From assembly GCA_036654655.1 (NCBI GenBank), contig JAVVRP010000008.1:1-22484 (forward strand): a stretch of DNA of 22,484 nt, in the 5' to 3' direction. Made by a program: the position numbers and the translations under genes. This document shows, piece after piece, positions 1-7,128 of this stretch; position 1 is the stretch's first letter; every line of letters begins with the position of its first letter. The notes under the pieces are model-generated. The model worked only from the letters and a program-made list of their open reading frames with translations. It had not been told where the DNA came from and did no database searches. This stretch comes from JAVVRP01 sp036654655 (GTDB lineage: Bacteria; Bacillota; Clostridia; Christensenellales; UBA1242).

Positions 1-30
1 TAAAATACAAATAATAATTTATTATTATTA

Positions 31-148
31 AAATAATTATTTTAAGTAAAATAAACAACTTTAAATATTAAAATAATATTTTAAGTAAAATAGACAACTT
101 TAAATATTAAAATAATATTTTAAGTAAAATAAACATTTTTAATATTTA
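31..148. repeat. AT-rich 39-40 bp tandem repeat, about three copies
   Basis: Three consecutive copies begin at 31, 71 and 110. They share the core TTAAGTAAAATARACAACTT, and the third copy decays after about 27 bases. Each junction also carries an 8-bp inverted repeat (AAATATTA / TAATATTT, for example 63-70 and 74-81). The array may extend left of the window as degenerate ATTATT sequence. No function can be assigned. The tract lies upstream of the DUF1846 promoter. Confidence 0.75.
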
Positions 149-209
149 ATTTTATGCAAACAAATTTACGCATAGTGTTTTAACAAGTTTTATTTAATTT
201 TATACTTTG

Positions 210-238
210 TTGATTTTTTTTGTTAAATATAGTATAAT
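210..238 (+). promoter_or_regulatory. Sigma-A promoter of the DUF1846 gene
   Basis: TTGATT (210-215), a 17-base spacer, then TATAAT (233-238). It sits about 20 bases before the ribosome binding site. This makes an earlier in-frame start at 207 implausible, because that codon lies in the promoter itself. Confidence 0.7.
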
Positions 239-263
239 TTATTTATCAATTTACAGGAGAAAA

Positions 264-1748
264 ATGAAAGTTGGATTTGATTGCGATAAATATTTAAAAC
301 TCCAAACAAAGGCTTTTTTCAAGCGTGCTAAAATGTTTAACAATAAATTATATATTGAATTTGGTGGCAAGTTGTTTGACGACTTTCATGGAAGCAGAGT
401 TTTGCCCGGATTTTTGCCCGATATTAAAATAAAAGTTTTGGAGGCAATTAAAGATAAGTTGGAAATTATTTTTTGCGTTAATGCAGAGGATATAGAAAAA
501 AACAGAATTAGGGGAGATTCGGGATTATCTTACGATCTTGAAGTTTTACGCAGTGTTGACGCTCTTAGAGGTTTTGGACTGTATGTTAGCAGCATTGTTA
601 TCACATTGTTTTCCAATCAGCCATCTGCCGTTATTTTTGCAAAAAGTTTGGAAAATAAAAACGAAAAAGTATATTTTCACACATACACAAAAGGTTATCC
701 AAGCGATGTTAAAACCATTGTAAGCGAACAAGGCTATGGGAAAAATCCTTACATAAAAACAACCAAGCCGTTTGTTCTTGTAACCGCGCCGGGTGCAAGA
801 AGCGGAAAACTTGCAACATGTTTAAGCCAACTTTATCACGAATATAAAATGGGAATTAATGCGGGCTATACAAAATATGAAACTTTTCCTGTTTGGAATT
901 TGCCCCTTAAACATCCAATTAATCTTGCTTATGAGGCTGCAACAGCAGACATAAAAGACACAAACATGATTGACCCTTATTATTTAATTGCAACAGGAAA
1001 GGTTGCCATAAATTATAACAGAGATATTGAAACGTTTCCCGTTTTAAAAGAAATTTTATCTCAAATAACTCAAAATCAAAACTTTTATAACTCACCTACT
1101 AACATGGGTGTAAACATGGCAGGATTTTGCATAAGTGACGATAAAGTTTGTCAGGAATCTGCCAAACAAGAAATTATACGAAGATATTATCGTTATTTAA
1201 CAGAAAATAAAAAGGGATTAATTAGTTATGAAGTTCCTGAACGAGTAAAACTTTTGATAAATGAACTTAAAATAGACTTACACGATAGAAAAGTTATTGC
1301 TCCGTCTTTTGAAAAGCAGAAAAAAACAAAAACGCACTGCGTTGCAATTGAACTTGCAGACGGTACAATTGTTACTGGAAAAACACAAGATATAATGACA
1401 GCAACTGCTGGATGCATTTTAAATTCACTTAAATACCTTTGCAACATAAAAGACAATATAACAATTATTCCAGCGGAAATTTTGGCGCCTGTTTTAGAAT
1501 TTAAACAAAACATTTTAAAACTAAAAAATTTTGCTCTAAATTTAAAAGATGTTTTAATGGCGTTGGCAATTAGCAGTGCCACGTCTAAAAATTCAAAAAA
1601 CGCGCTACAAAAAGTGCAAAATTTAAAAGGTTGCGAACTTCACAGCACTTGTATTTTAAATCAGAGTGATGAGTTTAATTTAAAAAATCTTGGAATAAAC
1701 TTAACTTGCGAACCTGTGTTTTCTGGTTCAGATTTATTTGATTTTTAA
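264..1748 (+). CDS. DUF1846 (UPF0371) family protein
   Basis: A 494-residue protein that I recognise as DUF1846/UPF0371, a conserved Firmicutes family usually about 500 residues long. Supporting segments are an N-terminal GFDCDKYLKLQ, the TAPGARSGKLATCLSQLYHE stretch with a nucleotide-loop-like look, and YETFPVWNLPLKHPINLAYE. The biochemical role of the family is not settled, so none is claimed. The start at 264 is chosen because it follows CAGGAG at the right distance and lies downstream of a good promoter; an upstream in-frame codon at 207 overlaps that promoter. The gene stands alone: it has its own promoter and is closed by a strong bidirectional terminator. Family membership is fairly sure; function is unknown. 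Confidence 0.88.
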   Translation: MKVGFDCDKYLKLQTKAFFKRAKMFNNKLYIEFGGKLFDDFHGSRVLPGFLPDIKIKVLEAIKDKLEIIFCVNAEDIEKNRIRGDSGLSYDLEVLRSVDALRGFGLYVSSIVITLFSNQPSAVIFAKSLENKNEKVYFHTYTKGYPSDVKTIVSEQGYGKNPYIKTTKPFVLVTAPGARSGKLATCLSQLYHEYKMGINAGYTKYETFPVWNLPLKHPINLAYEAATADIKDTNMIDPYYLIATGKVAINYNRDIETFPVLKEILSQITQNQNFYNSPTNMGVNMAGFCISDDKVCQESAKQEIIRRYYRYLTENKKGLISYEVPERVKLLINELKIDLHDRKVIAPSFEKQKKTKTHCVAIELADGTIVTGKTQDIMTATAGCILNSLKYLCNIKDNITIIPAEILAPVLEFKQNILKLKNFALNLKDVLMALAISSATSKNSKNALQKVQNLKGCELHSTCILNQSDEFNLKNLGINLTCEPVFSGSDLFDF

Positions 1749-1761
1749 TTGTTAATCACAT

Positions 1762-1803
1762 AAAAAAACAAACTGTTTTTATTTATCAGTTTGTTTTTTT
1801 TTA
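1762..1803. terminator. Bidirectional intrinsic terminator
   Basis: The stem AAAAAAACAAACTG (1762-1775) pairs with its perfect complement at 1787-1800 across an 11-base loop. A/T runs on both sides let it serve the DUF1846 gene (+) and the convergent membrane-protein gene (-). Confidence 0.85.
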
Positions 1804-1821
1804 TTAAAATTTTGTTATATG

Positions 1822-2322
1822 TTATTCTTCGTCGGGCTCAACGGTAACAATAACCTTTGCTTTTGACTCTGGCTTTAAAATTGTGGACTGCAAATATTTT
1901 AAAAGTGCATAGCCACCACAAATAAATATCGCTGAAAAAATTGAACCAACTCCAAACATTGTGGAACTTGTTGCTGCAACAATAATTGAAAACATAAATG
2001 ATAAAACTGAAAGGATTGCCATAATTAAAAGTACACATTCATTAATTTTTGTTAAATCATATTTACCAATTATTATTTTTTTCTTGACAAATCCATTAAT
2101 TTGAAGTATGCCAACACATGATATTGCGCCCAATAAAATCATTGTTAAAAACAAGAAAATTTGAAACAATGAAACCATTACTCCGGCAAATCCATAAAAT
2201 AAATTCATTATTGAGTATCCGCTTAAAAAGGCCACATAAGGCATAAAAAGAACTAAAAAAATAAGAAATGTAACTCCCGCCGATATTAAATAGGGTGTTA
2301 ATTGTTTTGTTTTTTCTTTCAT
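1822..2322 (-). CDS. Hypothetical four-helix membrane protein
   Basis: A 166-residue protein that I do not recognise. It has a short basic N-terminus (MKEKTK) and four hydrophobic segments at about residues 10-32, 42-67, 92-113 and 118-143. The C-terminal tail is acidic and ends PDEE. The ribosome binding site is strong (AAAGGAG, seven bases before ATG), and a promoter lies at 2352-2380. It is monocistronic, with a shared terminator downstream. The 10 bases AAAGGAGTTT over its ribosome binding site are exactly complementary to the loop of the candidate small RNA at 5681-5787. Nothing in the sequence gives a biochemical role. Confidence 0.72.
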   Translation of the reverse strand: MKEKTKQLTPYLISAGVTFLIFLVLFMPYVAFLSGYSIMNLFYGFAGVMVSLFQIFLFLTMILLGAISCVGILQINGFVKKKIIIGKYDLTKINECVLLIMAILSVLSFMFSIIVAATSSTMFGVGSIFSAIFICGGYALLKYLQSTILKPESKAKVIVTVEPDEE

Positions 2323-2351
2323 AAAAACTCCTTTAACTTTTATTACCTATT

Positions 2352-2380
2352 AGTATATATGATTTTTGTTAAAAAGTGAA
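2352..2380 (-). promoter_or_regulatory. Promoter of the 1822-2322 membrane protein gene
   Basis: On the minus strand: TTCACT (2375-2380), 17 bases, TATACT (2352-2357). The -10 matches 5 of 6 and the -35 matches 4 of 6. Confidence 0.5.
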
Positions 2381-2451
2381 ACAATTTATATAAAATTTTT
2401 TGTAAATTTAAAAAAACAAAATCAATTATACACAAAACATTAACACTTGTG

Positions 2452-2480
2452 AATTGGTTTTATCAATTTTTAAACCAATT
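2452..2480 (-). repeat. Inverted repeat at the end of the DUF2207 gene
   Basis: AATTGGTTT (2452-2460) and AAACCAATT (2472-2480) form a 9-bp stem that overlaps the stop codon region of the DUF2207 gene. No T-run follows on the minus strand, so it is not a standard intrinsic terminator. It may be an mRNA 3'-end stabilising hairpin. Confidence 0.45.
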
Positions 2481-4383
2481 ACCAACTTCCGCCTCCACCG
2501 CCACCTATCCCTCCGCCGCTGAACCCGCCACCAGAACTCCCGCCTCCTCCAAAGCCACCACTTCCTAAAATGCCACCACTCCGTATTTGTGACGAGAACT
2601 GCTTTGCAAAGCCCTTTGAAAGCGATGAAGCCATGTGCGAATCCAACAAATGAAGTGCAACAAACATTGTGCTTGCATCACTTGAAACAAGCCAATTTTG
2701 CTCTGGAATTTTAATTTTTTCAAATTTGTTTATCCATACGTCACTTACACCTAAAACATATGCAAACGGCAAAACATCATAAAAGGCTTCGGGAGTTTCT
2801 TTTACCAGCATTTTTATTTTAGATTCTTCTGCAACCAAAATAAATTGCCTTAAACCACACAATTCACCCGCAAGCCTGTTTCCTTCTTGTGTTCTTGTGT
2901 TAAACGCAAAAATCAAAACTGCACAACCAATTGCAACTAAGCCAGAAAACATTTCTGTTAACAATGGATCGGTGTACACATTCCAGTTAATAATAACAAA
3001 CACACAAGTTGCAACAAGCACAAGCAAAAAACTAAGCATTTTGCAACGTAATGGTGATTTTTGAACCAATCGCAAACGATTTTGCTCGGCACAAACTTGA
3101 AGCGCAAAAAATATGCCAAAAGAACTTAGTACTGCAACCAGCAGCAATGTTTCGTTAACCTGCATGTAGGCGCTTACCGCTCCTGTTATTATGCAACACA
3201 ACAATGGAATAAAGGACAAATAATGTTTTGCAAAAGTTGCACCCGTGTTAAACACTTTTATGCTATGTTTAATTTTAATAACGTTTACAACATCATTAAT
3301 TTGATCGCCCAATATTGTTTGTAAGTCTTCCAATTTAATAATTTGTTCTTTTGCAAACAATTTGGAATATAATCTGAACTCCCATGATTTATCATCGGGC
3401 ATGTCCTTAACTTTTTCTAATTTAATTTTTCCTTTGTCATCATGAATTTTAAGATAACCCTTGTTTGCCCAATAAACAAACATGGAACCTATATCACGGC
3501 TGTCAGTTTTGCCATCCATGATATAACCAACTTCTGCACTATTTAAATTTTTTGGACACAAAAACTCCACGGGTGATATCATTGGGTTTTTGTTACTTTT
3601 TGAAAAGCACCACCAAACTCCAAAGCACACAAGGACCAATCCAAATAACAAAATTAAAGGAATTGTATAATTTTTTTTGTAGCCAAAAACACCTTCTGGA
3701 AAAATCATTCTTACAGTAAGTGGTTGCCCGGGAGATAAAGGTTCTTTGCGCGCATACCAAACTTGCGAACCAGTGTATGTGTAACTTTCTTCCTTGTCAG
3801 AATATATCCACATTGTTCTTGGTTCAGTGGTTGCAAATGGAAGTTTTATGGTAAAGCCAATGCTTTCCACAGTGGTCCCCCATCCATTTCCAATTATGTT
3901 GTAATAAAAACTATCAAACTGCGTGTTACGGTCATCCCCTGCATCAATTCTATAAGTTAATCTGTATGCTCTTCCATCATTTTTTTTAAGTGTTTCATTT
4001 GGATTGCCAAGCCTTATAAACAAAAAGCCTTCATCTTCGTCTTTGTCCAAAAAACTTGGACTTTCTATATGAGAATAATTTAGCCTACGATTTGTTTTTA
4101 CAAGTTTGTTGTTTAAAGTAAACGTTTCTGTTGAAACAAGTGGTAAATATCTAATTATTCCGTGCAAGCCATCTTTTAAAAATTCTGCGGAAATATTTTC
4201 GGTTACAATAAAATCTCCGTTTGCTTGCACATCAACTTCAACTTGATATTGAGTTAATTTGTAATCGTTTTGAATTTTAATTTCGCCTGGGGCATCGTTT
4301 ACTGGAACAAAAAAAAGTGTTATTGACAACGCCACCAATATCAAAGAAATTACTGAATTTATTATAAAATATTTTTTTGTCAC
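2479..4383 (-). CDS. DUF2207 domain membrane protein with Gly-rich tail
   Basis: A 634-residue protein of the DUF2207 type. Its layout is: an N-terminal membrane segment (about 8-28); an extracytoplasmic DUF2207 domain (about 40-230, beginning YQVEVDVQANGDFIVTENI); a second helix (about 241-261); a cytoplasmic region containing the typical LNSAEVGYIMDGKTDSRDI; and a helical cluster from about 390 to 495. The tail is a glycine/serine repeat ending GGGGGGSW, as in many DUF2207 and TPM-associated proteins. Translation starts at a GTG preceded by GAGGAAAAT. It lies 23 bases downstream of lemA and is almost certainly co-transcribed with it. LemA-DUF2207 pairing recurs in Firmicutes and suggests an envelope role, but the activity is unknown. 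Confidence 0.85.
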   Translation of the reverse strand: MTKKYFIINSVISLILVALSITLFFVPVNDAPGEIKIQNDYKLTQYQVEVDVQANGDFIVTENISAEFLKDGLHGIIRYLPLVSTETFTLNNKLVKTNRRLNYSHIESPSFLDKDEDEGFLFIRLGNPNETLKKNDGRAYRLTYRIDAGDDRNTQFDSFYYNIIGNGWGTTVESIGFTIKLPFATTEPRTMWIYSDKEESYTYTGSQVWYARKEPLSPGQPLTVRMIFPEGVFGYKKNYTIPLILLFGLVLVCFGVWWCFSKSNKNPMISPVEFLCPKNLNSAEVGYIMDGKTDSRDIGSMFVYWANKGYLKIHDDKGKIKLEKVKDMPDDKSWEFRLYSKLFAKEQIIKLEDLQTILGDQINDVVNVIKIKHSIKVFNTGATFAKHYLSFIPLLCCIITGAVSAYMQVNETLLLVAVLSSFGIFFALQVCAEQNRLRLVQKSPLRCKMLSFLLVLVATCVFVIINWNVYTDPLLTEMFSGLVAIGCAVLIFAFNTRTQEGNRLAGELCGLRQFILVAEESKIKMLVKETPEAFYDVLPFAYVLGVSDVWINKFEKIKIPEQNWLVSSDASTMFVALHLLDSHMASSLSKGFAKQFSSQIRSGGILGSGGFGGGGSSGGGFSGGGIGGGGGGSW

Positions 4384-4406
4384 ATTTTCCTCAATTTAAT
4401 ATAATA

Positions 4407-4982
4407 TTAAAATTGGACTTTAACATTTTTGCGTTCTTGAATATCGTCTAATTCAAACAATGGCTTTTTTTCAAACTTAAACCATTTTGCAATAATATTG
4501 CTTGGAAATATCTCTCTTTGAACATTGTACACTTTTACACTTCCATTGTAATATTTACGTGATTGAGCAATCTCATACTCCAAATTTTTAAGTGTTGCTT
4601 GCAAATCCAAAAAGTTTGTGTTGGCTTTTAATTCTGGATAACTTTCGGTTACTGCAAACAAAGATTTAAGCGTGCCGGTTAGCATGTTTTCACTTTTAAT
4701 TTTTTCCTCGGGTGTGTTTGCGCTCATTGCACTGTTTCGCGCAGCAATCACGCCTTGCAACGTTTCGTTTTCATGCTTTGCATATCCTTTTACAACCTCA
4801 ACAAAATTTGGAATCAGGTCATAACGTTTTTTCATGTACACATCCATTGTTGAAAACGCCTCGTCAACATTGTTTCTCATTTTTATAAGTGAATTATGTA
4901 CTCCAATACCCCAACATACAATAATGATTGCAACAAAAATAAGTATTCCTATGATAATTGCTATAATAGTTCCTGCTGTCAT
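4407..4982 (-). CDS. lemA: LemA family protein
   Basis: A 191-residue LemA protein. Residues 1-25 form one N-terminal transmembrane anchor (MTAGTIIAIIIGILIFVAII). The signature follows: NSLIKMRNNVDEAFSTMDV, then YMKKRYDLIPNFVEVVKGYAKHE, then LKNLEYEIAQSRKYYN and YNVQREIFPSNIIA. The fold is a long helical bundle facing the outside of the membrane, and its function is poorly defined in the family. The start is set at 4982, behind AAAGGAG; an upstream in-frame codon at 5042 would overlap the promoter and the rpmE terminator. It is the first gene of a two-gene operon with the DUF2207 protein. Confidence 0.92.
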   Translation of the reverse strand: MTAGTIIAIIIGILIFVAIIIVCWGIGVHNSLIKMRNNVDEAFSTMDVYMKKRYDLIPNFVEVVKGYAKHENETLQGVIAARNSAMSANTPEEKIKSENMLTGTLKSLFAVTESYPELKANTNFLDLQATLKNLEYEIAQSRKYYNGSVKVYNVQREIFPSNIIAKWFKFEKKPLFELDDIQERKNVKVQF

Positions 4983-5000
4983 TTTTTTCTCCTTTATTTT

Positions 5001-5029
5001 ATTATACGTCTTACAACAAAAAATTACAA
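5001..5029 (-). promoter_or_regulatory. Promoter of the lemA operon
   Basis: On the minus strand: TTGTAA (5024-5029), 17 bases, TATAAT (5001-5006). It lies just downstream of the rpmE terminator. Confidence 0.7.
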
Positions 5030-5040
5030 ATGATATTTGC

Positions 5041-5067
5041 AAAAAAAGCCCCTCAAAGGCTTTTTTT
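5041..5067 (-). terminator. Intrinsic terminator of rpmE
   Basis: AAAAAAAGCC (5041-5050) pairs with GGCTTTTTTT (5058-5067) across a 7-base loop. Read on the minus strand it gives a GC-capped stem followed by a T-run, 18 bases after the rpmE stop. Confidence 0.8.
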
Positions 5068-5084
5068 TACACTAAATTAATTTA

Positions 5085-5288
5085 TTACTTAGACAAACGT
5101 TTATTAAAGCGTTCAACACGCCCACTTGAATCAACCATTTTTTGTTTTCCTGTAAAAAATGGATGGCATTTATTGCAAATGTCCACTTTCATTGTGTCGC
5201 CAATTATGGTTGAGCCCGTTTTAAAATTGTTGCCACAAGCGCACTGTACTTCAATTTCATGATAATTTGGATGAATTTTTTCTTTCAT
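5085..5288 (-). CDS. rpmE: 50S ribosomal protein L31, zinc-type
   Basis: A 67-residue L31 of the large ribosomal subunit. It begins MKEKIHPNYHEIEVQCACGN and carries the four-ligand C+ zinc site as CACG (first pair, the family's CxCG) and CNKCH (second pair), followed by the typical HPFFTGKQKMVDSSGRVERFNKR. The length is normal for the family. The ATG at 5288 is preferred over an in-frame TTG at 5303 because AAGGGGA sits at proper distance. It has its own consensus promoter and terminator. In many Clostridia rpmE neighbours DUF1385, prmC and prfA; here those genes lie about 5 kb away. Confidence 0.96.
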   Translation of the reverse strand: MKEKIHPNYHEIEVQCACGNNFKTGSTIIGDTMKVDICNKCHPFFTGKQKMVDSSGRVERFNKRLSK

Positions 5289-5314
5289 ATTTTTCCCCTT
5301 CAAATTGCTAGTTC

Positions 5315-5343
5315 ATTTTATCAACGTTATTGCCAATTGTCAA
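5315..5343 (-). promoter_or_regulatory. Promoter of rpmE
   Basis: On the minus strand: TTGACA (5338-5343), 17 bases, TAAAAT (5315-5320). Confidence 0.75.
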
Positions 5344-5425
5344 GTGCTTTTAACAAACTTTTAAAATCTATTAACTTGTATATTTTTTTAAAGTGGTGAC
5401 AAACTAACAAAGAAAGGAGGTTATA

Positions 5426-5641
5426 ATGATTATTGCAAACTTAATTGCCTTTATTTTGGTTTTAGTTGGTTGTTTTAATTGGGGATTAGTTGGAATTTTT
5501 AATTGGAATCTTGTTGAAGCAATTTTTGGCCCAGGGCAAAACGTTGGAAACGTGATTGTTTATGTGCTTGTTTTTGCTGCATCTTTGTATTTGATTTTTG
5601 TTTCAATTTATAAATCAGGATTAATTCAAATTAAAAAGTAA
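5426..5641 (+). CDS. DUF378 family small membrane protein
   Basis: A 71-residue protein with two transmembrane helices (about 3-25 and 41-63). The motif CFNWGLVGIFNWNLVEAIFG is characteristic of DUF378. The start has a near-perfect AGAAAGGAGG ribosome binding site, implying high translation. The family is widespread in Firmicutes and has no established function. No convincing promoter was found in the 137-base divergent gap shared with rpmE. Transcription may read into the structured segment that follows. Confidence 0.88.
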   Translation: MIIANLIAFILVLVGCFNWGLVGIFNWNLVEAIFGPGQNVGNVIVYVLVFAASLYLIFVSIYKSGLIQIKK

Positions 5642-5644
5642 TGG

Positions 5645-5674
5645 TGGAATGTTTTTAAAATTTTGGGCTATAAT
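5645..5674 (+). promoter_or_regulatory. Putative promoter of the small RNA
   Basis: A perfect TATAAT at 5669-5674, with a weak -35 (TGGAAT, 5645-5650, spacer 18). The expected start, about 5681, is one base before the first hairpin of the candidate RNA. Confidence 0.45.
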
Positions 5675-5680
5675 ATTTTA

Positions 5681-5787
5681 ACTCGCAATGCTAAACTCCT
5701 TTGTTGCGAGAATGCAATTAAATTTTACTTAAAAAGTGTTTTTATTGCATTAAAAAAGTCGGAAGCATCTGTTTCCGACTTTTTTTA
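5681..5787 (+). ncRNA. Candidate trans-acting small RNA with anti-SD loop
   Basis: A segment of about 107 bases made of three consecutive hairpins and no reading frame. Stem 1 is CTCGCAA/TTGCGAG (5682-5688, 5704-5710), with a 15-base loop containing ACTCCTTT, the complement of a Shine-Dalgarno sequence. Stem 2 is AATGCAAT/ATTGCATT (5711-5718, 5744-5751). Stem 3 is the intrinsic terminator at 5752-5785. A perfect -10 sits seven bases before the first stem. The downstream gene is on the opposite strand, so this is not a 5' leader. It could instead be the 3' UTR of the DUF378 mRNA. C/U-rich exposed loops are typical of Firmicutes sRNAs that block ribosome binding; assignment as an sRNA is inference. 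Confidence 0.55.
5752..5787. terminator. Strong bidirectional intrinsic terminator
   Basis: AAAAAAGTCGGAA (5752-5764) pairs perfectly with TTCCGACTTTTTT (5773-5785) around an 8-base loop. It can end the DUF378/sRNA transcript (+) and the DUF1858 gene (-). Confidence 0.9.
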
Positions 5788-5794
5788 ACAAAAA

Positions 5795-6070
5795 TTAACC
5801 ATTTAACTTTTCTAACATAAATTTAAGATCAATTTCATGCGCTTCCGCCGCCTCTTTAACCGTTTCTAGTTGGCTCATTGGACATGCTAGGCAATGCATG
5901 CCAAAGCCCATTAATACTGCTTGGTTTTTTTTGTTTATTGACAGCACTTCGCCAATTGTTGTTTCGGCTGTTATTTGTTTTTTGCCTTCACAGCAACAAT
6001 GTTTACAGCAACATTTTTCTGCTTTGATTGCAGTTTTTTTTGCTTTTGTTTCAGTATTTTCTTTTTTCAT
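5795..6070 (-). CDS. DUF1858 redox-disulfide domain protein with Cys cluster
   Basis: A 91-residue protein. The C-terminal part (about 34-91) is a DUF1858-type domain: TTIGEVLSINKKNQAVLMGFG, then MHCLACPMSQLETVKEAAEAH. The CxxC (CLAC) corresponds to the redox pair of the hybrid-cluster-protein-associated disulfide family and ScdA N-domains. It is preceded by a lysine/alanine-rich linker and a dense cysteine cluster, CCCKHCCC, that is not part of the normal domain. The start at 6070 follows GTGGAGATAATA; an in-frame codon at 6097 overlaps the -10. It is monocistronic with its own promoter. A role in thiol or metal handling is plausible but unproven. Confidence 0.82.
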   Translation of the reverse strand: MKKENTETKAKKTAIKAEKCCCKHCCCEGKKQITAETTIGEVLSINKKNQAVLMGFGMHCLACPMSQLETVKEAAEAHEIDLKFMLEKLNG

Positions 6071-6087
6071 TATTATCTCCACGTTTA

Positions 6088-6116
6088 AATATAACACACT
6101 GCCAAAAATATTTCAA
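6088..6116 (-). promoter_or_regulatory. Promoter of the DUF1858 gene
   Basis: On the minus strand: TTGAAA (6111-6116), 17 bases, TATATT (6088-6093), preceded by an extended -10 TG. Confidence 0.7.
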
Positions 6117-6152
6117 ATTATTTTTTGCTAAAAACATTCAAGATTGTTTTAC

Positions 6153-6207
6153 TTGCAAAGTATATGGTTATTATGTTAATATAACCTTGTAAAGTAAATA
6201 TTATAAT
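6153..6207 (+). promoter_or_regulatory. Promoter region and possible operator of the DegV gene
   Basis: A TATAAT (6202-6207) lies 12 bases before the start codon but has no good -35. An alternative is TTGCAA (6153-6158) with TGTTAATAT (6174-6182). The inverted repeat GGTTAT-N9-ATAACC (6166-6186) lies across this region and could be a repressor site. Neither start is certain. Confidence 0.35.
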
Positions 6208-6219
6208 CAAAGGAGAAGT

Positions 6220-7068
6220 ATGGAAAAAAAAGAAATTGCATTCACATGCGACAGCGCTTGCGACCTAACCCCTGAAATAATTACAAAATATAATATTTTT
6301 ATTGTTCCATTTACAGTTATGCTTGGCGAACAAGAAAAAAAAGATGGCGTTAATGTTGACTTTAATGGAATTTATGATTATGTTTCAAAAACGGGTGTTC
6401 TTCCAAAAACTTCGGCTGTTTCAATTTTTGAATATCAAGAGTTTTTTTGCAAAATCTTGGAAACCCATAAAAATATTATGCACTTTTCAATTTCGGCAGA
6501 ACTTAGTTCGTCCAACAGCAATGCAAATTGTGCATGCAAAGAAATGAACGCACAAAATATTTGCATTGTAAACAGCAAAAGTTTGTCTTCTGGAATTGCC
6601 CTTCAACTTTTGGAATGTATTGATAAGTTTAATCAGGGTGCAACTTTTGAAGAACTTTGCCAACTTTCAAAAGAACTTCCAGAACGAACTTCGGCATCTT
6701 TTGTTATAAAAAATGTTAAATACCTTTACAAAGGCGGACGTTGCAGTTCCCTTGCCATGCTTGGAGCAAATGTTCTTAAAATTAAACCACGCATTTCTGT
6801 TATTAACGGTTCAATGAGCGTTACAAAAAAATACTTGGGAAAAATGGACGATATTATTAAAAAATATGTTTTAGAAGTTGTTAACGAATTTAACCCCGAC
6901 AAAAAACGTGTTTTTGTTACAAGTTCTTCCCCCATGACAGAAACAAGCACAGTAAAATTAGAATTAGAAAAAATGGGTTTTCAGCAAATTTATTGTGCTC
7001 AGGCAAGTTGCACAATTTGTTGCCATTGTGGTCCAGAAACATTTGGAATTTTATTTTTAAACAAGTAA
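6220..7068 (+). CDS. DegV family fatty-acid-binding protein
   Basis: A 282-residue DegV protein. It opens with FTCDSACDLTPEIITKYNI (family TDSTSDL...), then VPFTVMLGEQEKKDGV, LPKTSAVSIFEYQEFF (family P.TSQPS), FSISAELSSSNSNA (family SSgLSGTy.sA), and YLYKGGRCSS. The C-terminal GPETFGILF corresponds to the family's GPGa.gl.f motif. DegV/FakB proteins bind one fatty acid in a buried pocket and present it to a kinase (FakA) for phosphorylation; no fakA is in the window. The C-terminus is unusually rich in cysteine (ASCTICCHCG). The start follows AAAGGAG. Family assignment is firm; the specific lipid is unknown. Confidence 0.92.
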   Translation: MEKKEIAFTCDSACDLTPEIITKYNIFIVPFTVMLGEQEKKDGVNVDFNGIYDYVSKTGVLPKTSAVSIFEYQEFFCKILETHKNIMHFSISAELSSSNSNANCACKEMNAQNICIVNSKSLSSGIALQLLECIDKFNQGATFEELCQLSKELPERTSASFVIKNVKYLYKGGRCSSLAMLGANVLKIKPRISVINGSMSVTKKYLGKMDDIIKKYVLEVVNEFNPDKKRVFVTSSSPMTETSTVKLELEKMGFQQIYCAQASCTICCHCGPETFGILFLNK

Positions 7069-7082
7069 TTTTGCATTATCTA

Positions 7083-7111
7083 TTGCTTTTTTTGCTAAAA
7101 AAAGATATTAT
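7083..7111 (+). promoter_or_regulatory. Putative promoter of the PH-domain gene
   Basis: TTGCTT (7083-7088), 17 bases, TATTAT (7106-7111), ending 17 bases before the start codon. Confidence 0.5.
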
Positions 7112-7128
7112 ATTAATAAGGAATATTT

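Noticed and set aside
31..148. CRISPR-like array
   Set aside because: The units are contiguous, with no unique spacers and no cas genes nearby.
1226..1582. A 118-codon minus-strand frame inside the DUF1846 gene
   Set aside because: It is a shadow of the real gene; AT-rich codon use opens the antisense frame.
4834..5262. A 142-codon open frame on the plus strand over lemA and rpmE
   Set aside because: It is antisense to two firmly identified genes and has no ribosome binding site or family signal.
5752..5787. SRP RNA or riboswitch because of the GGAAGC...TTCC hairpin
   Set aside because: It is a perfect intrinsic terminator, and the conserved SRP loop and riboswitch cores are absent.
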